Part shown: one piece after another, positions 1 to 11,560 of the stretch | How the letters are laid out: each line of letters opens with the position of its first letter | Numbering within the stretch: position 1 is the stretch's first letter | Assembly: GCA_023362775.1 (NCBI GenBank) | Contig: JALMGJ010000002.1 | Span: 28,859,414 to 28,923,413 of the forward strand | Direction of reading: 5' to 3' | Length of the DNA: 64,000 bases | Source: Charina bottae | Lineage: Eukaryota; Chordata; Lepidosauria; Squamata; Charinaidae | Program-made: the position numbers and the translations under genes | The notes under the pieces: model-generated | Databases searched by the model: none | What the model saw: the letters and a program-made list of their open reading frames with translations, nothing else | Told to the model about the DNA's origin: nothing

Positions 1-1330
1 GTCACCGAGTCTTAATGACCCAAAAGAGATCTAGCAATCTTAAACAGGGTCATTGGGCGGCATTCTGCAGATGAAATAAGAGCAGAGAAATATTCAGGTT
101 TTGCCGCTCTTACCACCACAAGGTAGGCCGTAATAGCGGCTCTAGATTGTGTCCGGTCAGTTTCAGTCTTCGTCTTTCTCCAGCTGTGCTCCAGACATCT
201 CTTAACCCTCTTCAAAACCCTCAACTCCTCCGTGAACCACAGGGAGTGGTGGGTTGAATGGGGCAAGAGAGGTCACATAGGCGCGATCCTGTCCCAGGCC
301 CCGGCCGCTTTATTCCAGGCTGCGGCCAGGACCTCCGCTGGACTGTGCAGCATATCTTCGGGTATAACCCCCAGCTCCATCTGAAACCTCATTGGGTCCA
401 TCAGTCGCCAGGGTTGGACTAATCGAATGGGTCCAGCCTCCTTGTAGAGTGGGGCAGCACAAGGCAGCCTCAGTGTCACCATGGCATGGTCTGACCATGA
501 CAATGGGGACAGATCTAACTCTCCCCTCAGGTCACATTGCCACTGCTCAGACAAGAAAACTAAGTCTGGTGTGAGACCACTGTCCCAAGTGGGGTCCCGA
601 ATAATCTGAGACAGGCCCATGAACTCCCGAGCTGCCTCCGAGGTCCATCCCAGGGATGGCAGATTGAAGTTCCCCAAAACCATAAGCCTGGGGAACTCCA
701 TTGACCACCCCAAGATGGCCTCGAGCAGCTCGGGCAGGGAGGTTGCTACACAGCAGGGAGGGTGGTACAGAAGCAACACTCTCAACTGTGCTTGGGAACC
801 CAACTTGAAAAACAGGGTCTCGCAACCAGCCACTTGCAGAGCAGTGCCCCTGGAGGCCACAAGAGACTCTTGGATGACAACTGCCACCCCTCCTCCCCTG
901 CCCCGGTGTCTCGGCTGATGCCACACTCAAAACCCAGCTGGGCACATTTCTGAAAGTGCTACCCCCCCCCATCTGGGCCCAGCCAGGTCTCCGTGATACA
1001 TGCCAGGTCTGCCCCCTCCTCTGTGAGCAAGTCGCATATGAGGGGGGCCTTCAAAGATCTGCTTACCAGTGCCTGGGTTTGAACTTGGAGGGCCAGAATG
1101 CACCACCATTAATAAACACCAAGGGCACCTTCCCCAATGATGGCCTGCTCTCCAGTTCCCATCATAGCATCCCTTACCCGTCACCACTTCGATCAAATTC
1201 CTCGCCCCGCAGCACCCAGAGATTCCTGGGCTAGACGCCTCCACTCCTGGACCCCTCGAAATCCTGGATTTGGGAAGGGTCCCCTGATGCATACATCCAT
1301 CCTCTCACCCTCAGTCTCTCCTGGGTAATG
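1..1330 (-). mobile_element. CR1/L2-clade LINE, endonuclease part of ORF2 (degraded)
   Basis: This is a non-LTR retrotransposon fragment read on the minus strand and running off the left edge. Translation of the minus strand gives the APE-type endonuclease: an ITETWL motif near 1000, a GNFN motif (normally GDFN) near 685, and a WSDH motif near 490. After these comes the linker before the reverse transcriptase (12-266). Several frame changes break the reading frame. The same protein, better preserved, lies at 46522-49233, and comparison of the two gives the assignment. The RT domain would lie to the left of the window. The outer 5' edge near 1330 is approximate. CR1/L2 clade is inferred from the protein; the exact family is not known. 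Confidence 0.85.
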
Positions 1331-1446
1331 GCATGGCTCCCAGCGAACCAGCTCACTCTCTCAGTGCTGGTAAGCCCCAACAACCCCACACACCTCACAC
1401 ACTCTCACTGATCCCCCGTGTGGCCTCTCTCACTAGCCACAGCAGG

Positions 1447-1834
1447 GCATTGAATTTATGCTTTCGAACTTTGGTGCTGGAGAAGACTCTTAAGAGTCCC
1501 TTGGACTGCAAGGAGGTCAAATCAGTCAATCCTAAAGGAAATCAACCCTAACTGCTCATTGGAAGGACAGATACTGAAGCTGAAGCTCAAATACTTTGGC
1601 CACCTAATGCGAAGAGAGGACTCACTGGAAAAGACTCTGATGTTGGGAAAGACTGAAGGCAAAAGGAGAAGGGGACGGCAGAGGATGAGATGGTTAGATA
1701 GCATCACCAATGTAATGAACATGAATTTGAGCAAACTCCGGGAGACAGTGGAGGACAGGAAGGCCTGGCGTGCTATGGTCCATGAGGTCAGGAAGAGTCA
1801 GATTCAACTAAACGACTGAACAACAACAACAAAA
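1447..1834 (+). mobile_element. BovB (RTE) LINE, 5'-truncated 3' end
   Basis: The C-terminal tail of the BovB ORF2 is open at 1559-1819 and contains LKLKYFGHLMRREDSLEK, RRGRQRMRWLD and KAWRAMVHEV. It ends in the BovB-type AACAACAACAA tail. The first part is frameshifted against the better copies at 42715 and 54136. BovB is the RTE family shared by squamates and ruminants, long attributed to horizontal transfer. This copy is too truncated to move. It abuts an L1 fragment on its right. Confidence 0.9.
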
Positions 1835-1837
1835 GAT

Positions 1838-2578
1838 ATATGTAATTTTATATGGCAAGGGAAGAAACCAAGAATCAAGTATAAATTGTTACAAGATGCT
1901 AAAGAATGAGGGGGGTTAGGATTACCATATTTGAAGTTATATTTTGATGCTTGTTGTTTGCTTTGGAGGAAGGAATGGGTGACTTTGAAGAATGTGAAAT
2001 TCTTTGAACTGGAGGGACATGACTTGAGCTTTGGGTGGCATGCCTATCTGTGGAATGATAGATTTAAAGTAATAAGGATTTCCAAAATCATTTTGTTAGG
2101 CGTGGCATATTTAGGGTTTGGAATAAATACAAAATAAGATTGTCTCCTAATATACCTTTGTGGTTATCACCTCAAGAAGCTTTTTTTTAGAAGAGAATGG
2201 ATTGGGAAACCGACTTGGTTGAGATACACAGAGCTGCTGACTTTTGTGGAAGAGGAACCCGAACTTAAAAGAAGGGATCAATTAGAATTGGAAGGTCATA
2301 TTAGTCATTGGTTTACTTTTGTACAATTTCAGAACAATTTAATGTGGATAAAAAGATTTATAATTTTGTGAATGAAAAAACTCAGTTTGAAGTGGACTTA
2401 CGTATTAATGATGAGCATGTTATTACTATGATGTATAAAATGTTATTGCAAATGAATTTGGAAGATGAATATGTTAAAGATAGTATGATTAAATGGGCAA
2501 AGAATTTTGGATATAACATTATGCTTGATCAATGGGAGAACATTTGGAACAAAGGTTTGAAATCCACGTTGAATTATA
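1838..2578 (+). mobile_element. L1 LINE, ORF2 C-terminal fragment
   Basis: Translated pieces match the region of L1 ORF2 after the reverse transcriptase: QGKKPRIKYKLLQDAKE, then LKLYFDACCLLW, then VKDSMIKWAKNFGYNIM. Stops and frame changes separate the pieces. Sister fragments at 3243-5103, 29310-30027 and 30028-31675 carry the same motifs. The fragment ends in a GGAT microsatellite instead of its own 3' end. Confidence 0.85.
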
Positions 2579-2628
2579 GATGGATGGATGGATGGATGGA
2601 TGGATGGATGGATGGATGGATGGATAGA
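2579..2628 (+). repeat. (GGAT)n microsatellite
   Basis: About twelve tandem copies of a GGAT/ATGG tetramer sit at the broken end of the L1 fragment. Confidence 0.95.
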
Positions 2629-2807
2629 TAGATTTATTATTATTGATTAGCCATTAGGCCATATCAAAATAAAAAATATAAAACATAGAACATTAATAAG
2701 ACCATATATAAAAATAGAATAAAAAACAAAGTAGATAAGGAAAGGAATACAAATGCAAATCATATTTCTGAAACACCCCTACAGTTTACCCCAATTAGGC
2801 TTACGGT

Positions 2808-2942
2808 TAGATAGCATCACCGATGTAATGAACATGAATTTGAGTAAACTCCGAGAGACAGCGGAGGACAGGAAGGCCTGGCGTGCTATGGTCCATGGGG
2901 TCACGAAGACTCGGACACGACTAAACGACTGAACAACAACAA
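2808..2942 (+). mobile_element. BovB 3' tail fragment
   Basis: This 135-bp piece encodes the last residues of BovB ORF2 (ITDVMNMNLSKLRETAEDRK and onward) and ends in AACAACAAC. It starts at almost the same internal position as the short copies at 25757 and 62416. Confidence 0.9.
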
Positions 2943-3149
2943 AATGCAAATCTCAACTGAACTGTTTTATTCAAGTAAAGGACCATATTATATGTAGATT
3001 TTGGATTGTGACTGGAGATGATGTTGTTTTTATATAAAGATCCCAGTAGGTCATTTGTCTCATGTGCCATCCCAGATACTGATGAACTATGGCTTGGATT
3101 ATATATTTGTTTGAGAATATTGTATTATTGTATTTTAATGATTATTGAT

Positions 3150-3237
3150 TCTTGTTTTATTGTAAACAACCCAGAGTTGCTCTTCGTGAGATGGGAGGTG
3201 ACTAAATTTGAAATATAAATAAAAATAAAATGAATAT
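3150..3237 (+). mobile_element. L2-type LINE 3' end
   Basis: The sequence has the typical end: TTGTAAACAACCCAGAGT, then GAGATGGGAGG, then an AAATATAAATAAAAATAAA tail. Related ends occur at 39231 (reverse), 49160, 49650, 55684 and 60324 (reverse). No coding part remains. Confidence 0.7.
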
Positions 3238-3242
3238 TATAG

Positions 3243-5103
3243 ATGTTTTGAGGACCAACTTCTTTAACCTCTTCAAAGGCTGTTGAATTCTATATTGCAG
3301 GGCTCTGCAATGCCAGATTCATGGAAAGAGGCCAATATTGCACTGTTACCAAAGGAAGGACAGGATCTTACTTTAACTAAGGATTACAGACCAATTTAAC
3401 TCTTGAATAATGATTATAAAATATTTACTTCAATATTTGCTTACAGATTAAAGAAGATTTTCCAGGATTTTATACATGATGATCAATGTGGGTTTTTATC
3501 CAAAAGACAATTAAGAGACAATGTGAGAATAGTATTGGATATTATAGAATACTTACAACATCATAATGAAAAGCAAGCTGCGTTGATTTTTTTAGATGCA
3601 GAGAAATCTTTTGATAATTTAAAATTGTCTTTTATGCTTAAAGTTTTGGAAGATATGGACTTTGGAGAAAACTTTATTCAAGGAATTAAGTGGATATATA
3701 CACCACAAAAGGCTCGTATTATTGTTAATGGTGACTTAACTAAATCATGTGAGATACAGAAAGGGAAAAGACAGTGATGTCCCCTGTCCTCTTCACTTTT
3801 TATTTCAGTTTTGGAAGTGTTAAATAGAGATATTAGACAACATTTAAATTTAAAGGGTTTGAAGATAAAAAAAGAACTTTATAAATTGAGGGCTTTTGCT
3901 GATGACTTAGTTTGGATTCTACAAGAAACCTTGAATGATATTGAGTACTTGATGAAGAAACTGAAAGATTTTGGATCATTAGCTGATTTTAAAATAAATA
4001 AACAAAAAACAAAGATGCTGGTTAAAAATATGACTGTACCAAATCAAGAAATGTTGATGAGTAAGACTGGTATCAACAATGAAATAAAAGTTAGGTATTT
4101 GGGAGTTGTATTATCAAATATGAATTGTATGTTGTTCCAGAATAATTTTGTTAAAGTTTGGAATGATATTAAGAAAGATCTGTTAAGGTGCGATAAATTA
4201 CAATGATCACTTATGGGTTGGATTTCTGCAATTAAGATGAATGTGTTGCCCAGGATGTTGTTTCTGTTTCAGACAATACCAGTTTTGACAATGGAAGTAC
4301 CATTTAAACATTGGTAGAAGGATATTTCTAAGTTCATCGGGCAAGGGAAAAAACCAAGAATTAAGTATAAATTGTTTTTTGTTGTTTTGTTGTTCAGTCG
4401 TTCAGTCGTGTCCGACTCTTCGTGACCTCATGGACCATAGCACGCCAGGCCTTCCTGTCCTCCACTGTCTCTCGGAGTTTACTCAAATTCATGTTTATTA
4501 CATCGGTGATGCTATCTAACCATCTCATCCTCTGCCGTCCCCTTCTCCTTTTGCCCTCAGTCTTTCCCAGCATCAGGGTCTTTACAAGATGCCAAAGAAT
4601 GAGGGGGCTTAAGTTTACCTGATTTGAAAGTATATTTTGATGTTTGTTGTTTGCTTTGGATGCACAAAGGTGGAAAGACGTACAAATTCCCACAACGGAG
4701 GAATGGATAGTGAAATTAATGGAATTGGCACAGATGGCAAAACTGAGAGCATTGATAAGGGAAAATTCTGTGACTGGATTTCTTTCTACTTTGAAACTGC
4801 TTTTGGACTATTTGCTTGTAACTGAAAAAAATGAGGTTTCGATTTTAGGTTTTGATGATTGAAGTAGTACTTTTTTATAGAAATAATGTCTGATAAGGTT
4901 TAATTTAGAGTAAGAGATTAAGTCATTATATACATATTTATATCTGTGTTGGAGAAGATTGAAAGTCACTTTCTGTTTATCTTTTCTTGCTATTCCTGCA
5001 CTTTATAGATTTTCTTTTTTCTTTTAGTTCTTTATTCAAGCTTTTCTGTACTTTGCATTTAAATTCTATTTTGAAATCTCAATAAACTTTATTAAAAAAA
5101 AAA
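3243..5103 (+). mobile_element. L1 LINE, RT to poly(A) tail, internally deleted
   Basis: This L1 ORF2 segment starts inside the reverse transcriptase (MPDSWKEANIALLPKEG near 3309, QCGFLSKRQLRDNV near 3490). It includes the catalytic FADDL box near 3895 in a frame different from the first part. The C-terminal piece (QRWKDVQIPTTEEW) resumes near 4662 after a deletion, and the element ends with AATAAACTTTATT and a poly(A) run at 5081-5103. At least two frameshifts are present. A reverse-oriented BovB tail interrupts it at 4381-4580. It is dead, but long enough to show the RT domain. Confidence 0.88.
4381..4580 (-). mobile_element. BovB 3' tail inserted in L1, minus strand
   Basis: The complement of the BovB end (from GACCCTGATGCTGGGAAAG to the ACAACAAAACAAC tail) lies between the L1 sequences AAATTGT and TACAAGATGCC, which are contiguous in the L1 copy at 1838. 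So BovB inserted after this L1. No clear target duplication was found. Confidence 0.9.
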
Positions 5104-6036
5104 GCTGCTGTCTGGATGTGCCCTCAAGCTCTCCGTGCTGTTTGATGCTCCTCCTTGACCCATTTCCCTTATCCTTCGTATCTTTCTTTTGCAATTTGAT
5201 CCTTAGACCCAAACTTAAAAAATGAAAATTTTCCTGACTATGAGAGTTATCAAGTGATGAACTAGCAAGCCTCCTGGCGCTCCATCACAGAGGTTTTCTA
5301 GTAAAATTTGGACAGCCATTTCTCTGGAGTGGTCTGAGGATTCCTGCTCTGGGCAGAGTTTGGGCTAGAAGATCTCTACAGCCCCTTTTAAATTTTTCAT
5401 TCTTTGATTCTGTGGCCCAACCCACCTCTTTTGTACTGGTCACTAACTCTTCAATTTAAAACTCACACATTCAGCACTAGTACATTCCTGTCTCTCTTTC
5501 ATCTTGATTTCTCATACCCATTTTCAAAAGACTTGATTGCCACTGCCTCCAACTCCTTTTAAGATTACTTGTGACAAACTCAACACACACTATCATTTTC
5601 CAAAGTGGGCAGAAGCACACAGTTATACACAGCTATTGTGGGTTCTCCAACAAACACCCATTCTTGCAACAGGCCACATCCTACCTGATTCCTTTCTCCA
5701 AGCATTTGTGACCCTTAACATTTCTCCACCCTTTCCCCAAATTGAATAAACATTCTCCCATGGGACCCATTTCATCTACATGCTGTTTTGCTTCTTTGAA
5801 GAAAGGCTCTTCAGTGGCAGAAAAGGAGAAGTCACAAAACCTAGGCATTGTTTCAAAACCGTCTTGTGGGAGGGAGACAAAAGAAAGATATATGTACTTT
5901 ATGGAAAGAAAATTATTTCAGGTGTTTTAATATCTACTCTCTGCCTTCAGGTTTATTTGGAGATATATATGAGTGCTGATCTCTGAGTAATCTGAAGAAT
6001 TTACAACTTGGAATTAAGTTCATTTTAGTTTCATAC
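5104..6036. other. No gene; V2R intron 2 sequence in its right part
   Basis: No coding signal was found. About 5780-6036 resembles 36310-36543, the sequence just 3' of exon 2 in the intact V2R, so it is intron 2 of the partial V2R. The left part (5104-5780) is not assigned. Confidence 0.5.
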
Positions 6037-6325
6037 CTGTGGAATTTTGTAGATGCCCAAGACAGTAGAAATATGATCAAAGAGTTCAGGATCGGTCTCC
6101 TCAAGAACTGCAAGCAGGTTCCTTTGTCTTCCACATCTGTAGTTTGGGACATTCTCCTGCCCTGTAGACAGCAAGTCCATCATGGCCTCATAGGTCATTC
6201 TTGCATTGAAAAAGTTCTCATAGATGTTGTAGCCCAGGGTGATGTTGGGAAAGAGTCTTGGATTCTGGTTGACCTCATGAACAGCAAACAAAAAGGGCAG
6301 GATGTGGTAGAAGTTCATCGGCATA
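6037..6325 (-). CDS. VMN2R: V2R exon 2 (partial gene)
   Basis: The acceptor is TTGCAG before TATGCCGATG and the donor is CACAG before GTATGA. The 289 nt are fully open, ending in YKIPQ at a phase-0 junction. Confidence 0.9.
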
Positions 6326-8058
6326 CTGCAACATAACAGATATCAAAACGTCCTCATCTTCAGTTTGGATTTTCTTCTTCAGTTCATAAAAGCATGTCAT
6401 ATTTACTATAGATTTATATTTATTATTGCAATGCAGAAAGTTTTAGCAGACACTCATTGTTCAATTAAAAAAATAGAAAACTCTTGGATCTTTTATTTAT
6501 AGGGCCTTTCCAGGTGACAGATGACAGATTTCTTTAGACATTTGTTTTAGAAGGACAGTCCAATTGACCCCAGTGGGAGATTCTTCCCAAAACAAACACC
6601 AAAGAGATAGAGTAAGCTTTGTATATCAGGATCAAAGTGATCCTACCAAAAACACGAGAGTTGATCCTAACTATAATTGTCTCCAAATTATGACTTCGGG
6701 GATATTTGAGGAAAATAACTTTTATTGCATCACTAACATAGTTAGGAAAACTAATAAAGGATATTGGAGAAAACTAGTAAAAGAAAGTGAAGTAGGTTCT
6801 TAGTACTGTAACTGCTTCAATTTGTTTACAATAAACATTTGCAAAACCAAACATTTATTTATTTTATTTACTTCTTTATTGAAAGGACTTCTGTGGCCAC
6901 CTATTCCATACAATGACTCAAAAAATGACTAGGCAGCTCACAACCATCCATAAAAAGCAAACCTACTCACAGGTCAACCCCCCATCCTAGCCCAATGCTT
7001 GGGGGAAGAGCCAGGTATTCACAGCACTCCAGAAGGCTGAAAGGGGAGTGTTACCAAGTGTACGTACATGTTGTCATAATATTATATTAATTCTTCCTAT
7101 TATACCACCCAGGAGTTGACTAATGGCTGGATTCAAGTACTGGTAAATGCACTCTTGAGCAGGTGGCATTACCTGCCTGGAGATGGTCCCCAACTCAACA
7201 AGCCATCATTAGACCCAGAGATTGTTTGTTGCAGAACATTTATGGCTTCGGAGTCATTGCCCTATATTCAGAAATCTTTAATGTGATCCTCTGTAGCTCA
7301 ACCATTATATTATCACTTAAGGTGTCACCAGCTTGATTTTGGTTTTCAAAAGGTACTTCTTTTATTAAAACCAGAAGTAAAATGGAAGCCACAGAAGCTT
7401 ACAAAATAGGTGAAAGGCATTGGTTGGAAAGAAAGGTGGGAAAGGGAGGAAGGAAGGAGAGAGTGCAATGTAGGGAAGGAGAGGAGATGGTGGGGAGGAG
7501 GCTCAAGGGGTCGCCTCCTGCTCAGAGGGTATTTGCTGACTCTCCATAGGACCAAGGGAATCAATGGGAGGACAAGCATAACCCCACATATGGAATAGGC
7601 ATCTTAGGAGGGTCCTGACGAGGCTGCCCAGTGTTGTTGCTGACCTTTTAAAAGGAATTTTGCATGCTCAGCTTTTAAAAATAATCATGTGCCCAGGAGC
7701 CTTTTCCCTAAAGCAAATTGGGAGAATCAATAATGGCTTGTTTTTCTCAAGGTTAGGAATTAGAAAAAGGAAGTCATTCCTTAAAAAAAGACCTTGGAGC
7801 AGGTAAAATCAATCAGCAGAATTCTGTACATGCCAACAAATACCTTTTAAATCTGTGGGTTGGAGGCTTGGAGAAAGCATACGGGTAAAATGCAGAAAAT
7901 ATTACCGATGTTATTCCACTAATCAGGTAGTCTCCAGGCTTGTAGAACTTAAAGTCCTTCTTTTCTTCTATCATCACCTTCAGTGGACATTTCATCAACA
8001 TGGTGGCACAGGGAATGTGGGAGAGAAGCAGAACAAGCTGCATTTGCAGCAGCAGCAT
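6037..8058 (-). CDS. VMN2R: Vomeronasal type-2 receptor, partial (exons 1-2 only)
   Basis: This is the 5' part of a class C GPCR of the vomeronasal organ. Exon 1 is 8058-7844 and exon 2 is 6325-6037. They join across a phase-2 GT-AG intron and encode 168 residues: a signal peptide, then the start of the ligand-binding Venus-flytrap domain ([20 protein letters not shown] and [13 protein letters not shown]). Both exons are open and have the same lengths (215 and 289 nt) as in the intact gene at 26950-38708. Exon 3 should follow below 6037, but the remaining 6 kb to the left edge is LINE-filled and holds none. Either intron 2 is long and the gene continues outside the window, or LINE insertions and deletion have beheaded it. 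The start ATG was chosen because it aligns with the intact paralogue. Confidence 0.85.
6326..7843. other. Intron 1 of the partial V2R; no other feature
   Basis: Sequence near 6430-6600 resembles the equivalent intron of the other V2R copies (21681-21850 and 37080-37260), which supports paralogy of the whole unit. Apart from an AT-rich tract near 6850, nothing else is recognised. Confidence 0.6.
7844..8058 (-). CDS. VMN2R: V2R exon 1 (signal peptide exon)
   Basis: It starts with a hydrophobic leader ([17 protein letters not shown]), followed by KCPLKV, and ends at PPTHRFK before a GTATTT donor. The homologous exon of the intact gene ends identically at PPTHRFK. Confidence 0.9.
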
Positions 8059-8540
8059 TTTTCATCTATTGATTGACCTTTATTGATGGAGATCCTGTAG
8101 TTCTCTCTCTGGCAGAGAGTTGGATCTCCGAGCTCACAAAAGAGCAGAACTGCAGTGAAGATGGTTCAGCTTGGCCCCAGATATGGAAGAGGAACCTGCA
8201 ATTTCAGATCGGCACAGTCCCTGCCCAATCCTGCCCCATTTTCTGCTCTCAGCAGAGCAGGAGGTAGTGACAGGTCAGATTTCCACTTTTGTATATTCCA
8301 TTTTTTGTCACAATGTTTGAAAACTAATGGAGGTGGTAGGGGAAATCCCATAAACTTTGTTCAAAATAGAAGAAATAACGATGATTGTAATAATTAGAGG
8401 GGGGATTGGGAATGACTGTTGCAACAGAGGTGTGCAGTTGGAGAATTCAGTTTTGCATGACTCAGGGGCATAGTGTGAGTTCAAGAGTCAGGAAGGGAAC
8501 AGTTCAGGGAAGTTCGTTGCTTTTTAGTCTAAAAACTTTT
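8059..8540 (-). promoter_or_regulatory. Conserved 5' flank of the partial V2R (candidate promoter)
   Basis: This stretch aligns by eye with 38709-39210 upstream of the intact V2R. Shared blocks include GATGGAGATCCT next to the start, GTGAAGATGGT, CAGCAGAGCAGGA, and GCAACAGAGGTGTGCAG (CAACAAAGGTGTGCAG in the other copy). Promoter function is inferred only from position and conservation. The transcription start is not visible. Confidence 0.4.
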
Positions 8541-9571
8541 TCTTCAGATTCTGAAGATTGTAATGTGCTAAAACAGTTGAAAACTTTTAACTAGCCCTTG
8601 GGGACATTCTAATTCCTTCTTATTCTGTCTGGTGCAGATGAGGCCATCTTCCTCAATGAAGGTAAGATAGTCCAGAATGGTTACCTCCAGATAATGATAT
8701 ATCGAATAACCCATCAGAGGCACCTCTTAAAAGTCTTCTTCTGCCTTTGTAAGCGGGAAGAATCTCAGTCTTCGTAGTTAGAGAGATAAGATCTCATAGA
8801 AAATCCCTAGATGGTGCTGTGACTCTTTGGGGGGGATTTTTTTTTTAATTTGTATTGCTTTTCCTGTAGTGTATTAATTTGAACAATGGCCTGTTACTGA
8901 CTTGTTTATGATGTAATGATCTTTGCTCTCACCTGCATAAGTTACCTAGTAGGGGACCAAGACATACTGCTAGATTAGTACTGTACCAACAATGGCTGAA
9001 GGTGAAGGGGTAAACAAAATCTGAGAAGGTGAGTCCATGGGCAATGCCATGAGATGGACAGGTCTGAGTACTTCTGCTAAGCGTGCACCTGAGACCTCTA
9101 CCCATTACATCTAGAGACCTCCTCCAAAACCATTTGATGGATTGTAAATTAAGGATTAAATTAGTTCCATCTCCTGTCTGGTCCAATCCTGAAATTGGTC
9201 AGCTGGTTTAAGGACAAACATGAATCAATCTTTGATTCCAAAGATGTAGGCCAGCAGGATGGACTCCAAAGGTGTGGGCCAGTAGCCTGAACCTCAAAAG
9301 TTTATAAAAGGATTGGGATTTGTGGTGAGTGCCAAATGATCTCCAACATTTACTACATTCTTTACTGTTTTGTCCCCTTTTACACTTCATGCATCTGCTC
9401 TTCACCTATGGCATATGATGGAAAGTCTCTTTGCCTGGGCAACCAATGAGGCCTGGTCCTTGACAATTTCACCTTGGTCTTAATTTGCAGAAGACAGAAG
9501 AAAAATGTCATTATTTTCAAAACTCATTATTTTGGTTTCCTAGAACTGCAGCAAACTATTTTGCATTAAGA
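8541..9571. other. No feature recognised
   Basis: There is no supported ORF, repeat or RNA. Short reading frames here show no family motif. Confidence 0.4.
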
Positions 9572-9579
9572 ATCTATGC

Positions 9580-9899
9580 CAGAGCTTTCCAAACTGTGTG
9601 TTGGGACACATTAGCGTGTCGGCTGCAGTGTCTGGGTCTGTCGCGGCTGCTGCTGCCTCTGAACCCTGACAAGATTCCATGCAGTTCCTAGTGCCTGCCT
9701 TGTGCCTTGCTGCCTCGAAACCTGCCCTGCCAGGATTCTGCGCAGGTCCTAGTGCCTGCCTTGTGCCTTGCTACCTCCAAACCTGTTGTGATTCTGCACA
9801 GGTCCTAGTGCCTGCCTTGTGCCCTGCTGTAAGAGTGTGTTGCGAAATTATGCATGTCTAAAAAGTGTGTCACCAACATGAAAAGTTTGGAAAGCTCTG
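9580..9899. mobile_element. hAT-type MITE with 8-bp target duplication
   Basis: The terminal inverted repeat is CAGAGCTTTCCAAACT, matched by AGTTTGGAAAGCTCTG at the right end. Both sides carry the 8-bp direct repeat ATCTATGC (9572-9579 and 9900-9907). An 8-bp duplication and CAG-type termini are hAT hallmarks. No transposase is present, so it is non-autonomous. The interior holds three tandem units (see 9669-9830). A relative with the same ends lies at 20874-21147. Confidence 0.93.
9669..9830 (+). repeat. Three tandem copies of a ~55-65 bp unit inside the MITE
   Basis: The unit contains CCTAGTGCCTGCCTTGTGCC followed by CTGCT or TTGCT, and recurs at about 9688, 9748 and 9804 with small differences. 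Confidence 0.85.
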
Positions 9900-10269
9900 A
9901 TCTATGCCCTTAGTAAAGATATACTGTAGTTCATATTCCTCAAGAGGAATGAAATAAAGAACTTTTCCAATGCTTGAAGAAAACAAATGGAACTGAAAGA
10001 TGAATTATTGTATTAGAGATCATATCAACAAAACTGTAATGCTAGCAATACTTGCACTTAAATATGGCCTGAGAAAGTTGCACATATAGTGTTTAAGTTT
10101 TGTGAAGGCAGCCAAGGTGTTCAGGTTTGCCATTGGATTTTATTATAAGATCATTTTTTTGAATGAAAAGTTTTGTGAACACTGCTCTCTTTGGGCCTAT
10201 ATAGAGAGTATATCCTATGGATTGATTGATCTAGGCTGTGATGTGGGTATCAACTTCAGTGACATGATA

Positions 10270-11060
10270 GCTAGGCCTTCTGCAGGATGATCTATCCATA
10301 ACCTGGGCCTTCATGTATCTCAATGACACCCACATTGCCACTCTAATTGAGTCCATCCACCTTTCTTCTAGAAGGACAAGAGACCTCTTCCAGAAAATTA
10401 GTAACATCGGAGGTAAATTCCAGGCAAAAATGGGTATGATCAAAAACAAAGATGGCAAGGACCTAACAGAAGCAGAAGAGATCAAGGAAAGGTGGCGAGA
10501 ATATATGGAAGATCTGTATAGGAAAGATAATAATATCGGGGATAGCTTTGACGGTGTGGTCAGTGAGTTAGAGCCAAACATCCTGAAGAGTGAGGTTGAA
10601 TGGGCCTGAAGAAAACCAAGATTATGGCAACGAGCTTGATTGATGACTGGCAAATAGAGGGAGAAAAAGTGGAGGCAGTGACAGACTTTGTATTTCTAGG
10701 CGCAAAGATTACTGCAGACGCTGACTGCAGCCAGGAAATCAGAAGACGTCTACTTCTTGGGAGGAGAGCAATGACATATCTCGATGAAAATGTTAAGAGC
10801 AGAGACATCACACTGACAACAAAGGCCCGCATAGTTAAAGCAATGGTATTCCCCGTAGTAACCTATGGCTGCGAGAGCTGGACCATAAGGAAGGCTGAGC
10901 GAAGGAAGATGTTTTTGAACTGTGGTGTTGGAGGAAAATTCTGAGTGCCTTAGACTGCAAGAAGATCAACCCAGTCCATACTACAGGAAATAATGCTCTG
11001 GCGTGGCCTGGTCCATAAAGTGACAAAGAGTCAGAAACAACTGAATGAATAAACAAGCAC
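10270..11060 (+). mobile_element. RTE/BovB-like LINE, older, internally deleted
   Basis: The first frame (10313-10609) matches the linker before the RT in BovB-type proteins (GKFQAKMGMIKNKDGKDLTE, WREYMEDLY). The RT itself is missing. The sequence resumes at the region after RT (IEGEKVEAVTDFVFLGAKI, YGCESWTIRKAE) and ends AACTGAATGAATAAACAAG. It differs from the other BovB copies in sequence and tail, and matches the style of 49260-49640, so it may be a separate subfamily. Confidence 0.85.
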
Positions 11061-11149
11061 CTTGCTTCTGGTCATCCTCTTCTCTTTCCTTCTACCTTTG
11101 CCCAGGTCTGGCTAGCACTGTGCTTGCAGCCTTATCTGGAGTGAGAGGA

Positions 11150-11560
11150 ACTTGCCACAGTAACTCCTGCCCTTATCACACTTGCCTGGACTTGTTCAAT
11201 GTGTTGTACGTAGCAGTTTCCTAGAAGACAATGCAATGGCCCAGCTGTTGGTGGGTGAATGGGCCCCTGCATTGGCTCCCTAGTAGCTTCTGAATGTAAG
11301 TTAAAATTTTGGTTTTGAGGTTTAAAGCCATATTTGGCTTGGCAGTGGAATCCTGGCAGGAACTCTTTCTCTGCCAAATTTCAGCTTACCCAGCACAAAC
11401 ATCTGCACAGAACCTGTGGATATCCTGCGCCTTTCATGAGATAAGGAGGACTAGGGCTCATAAGCATTCCTTTTCACTGGGGGCCCTCTACTTGGAAATA
11501 CATCCAACAGTGGATGCTTTCCTGTGTTTCAGTTGTTGTGAGTAATCTGCTCCCTTAAAT
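11150..11560 (+). mobile_element. Old L2/CR1-like LINE relic
   Basis: A frame reading LHWLPSS, then VKILVLRFKAIFGLA resembles the post-RT block of L2 ORF2 (LHWVPVCFQVQLKVLVITFK at 60528-61202). Stops are frequent. Confidence 0.55.

Noticed and set aside
7346..7598. Overlapping 60-77 codon frames on both strands
   Set aside because: Purine-rich intron sequence with no homologous motif and no counterpart in the intact V2R.
6037..8058. Calling this V2R a pseudogene
   Set aside because: Both exons are open and correctly spliced. The missing exons may lie outside the window, so partial is the safer label.
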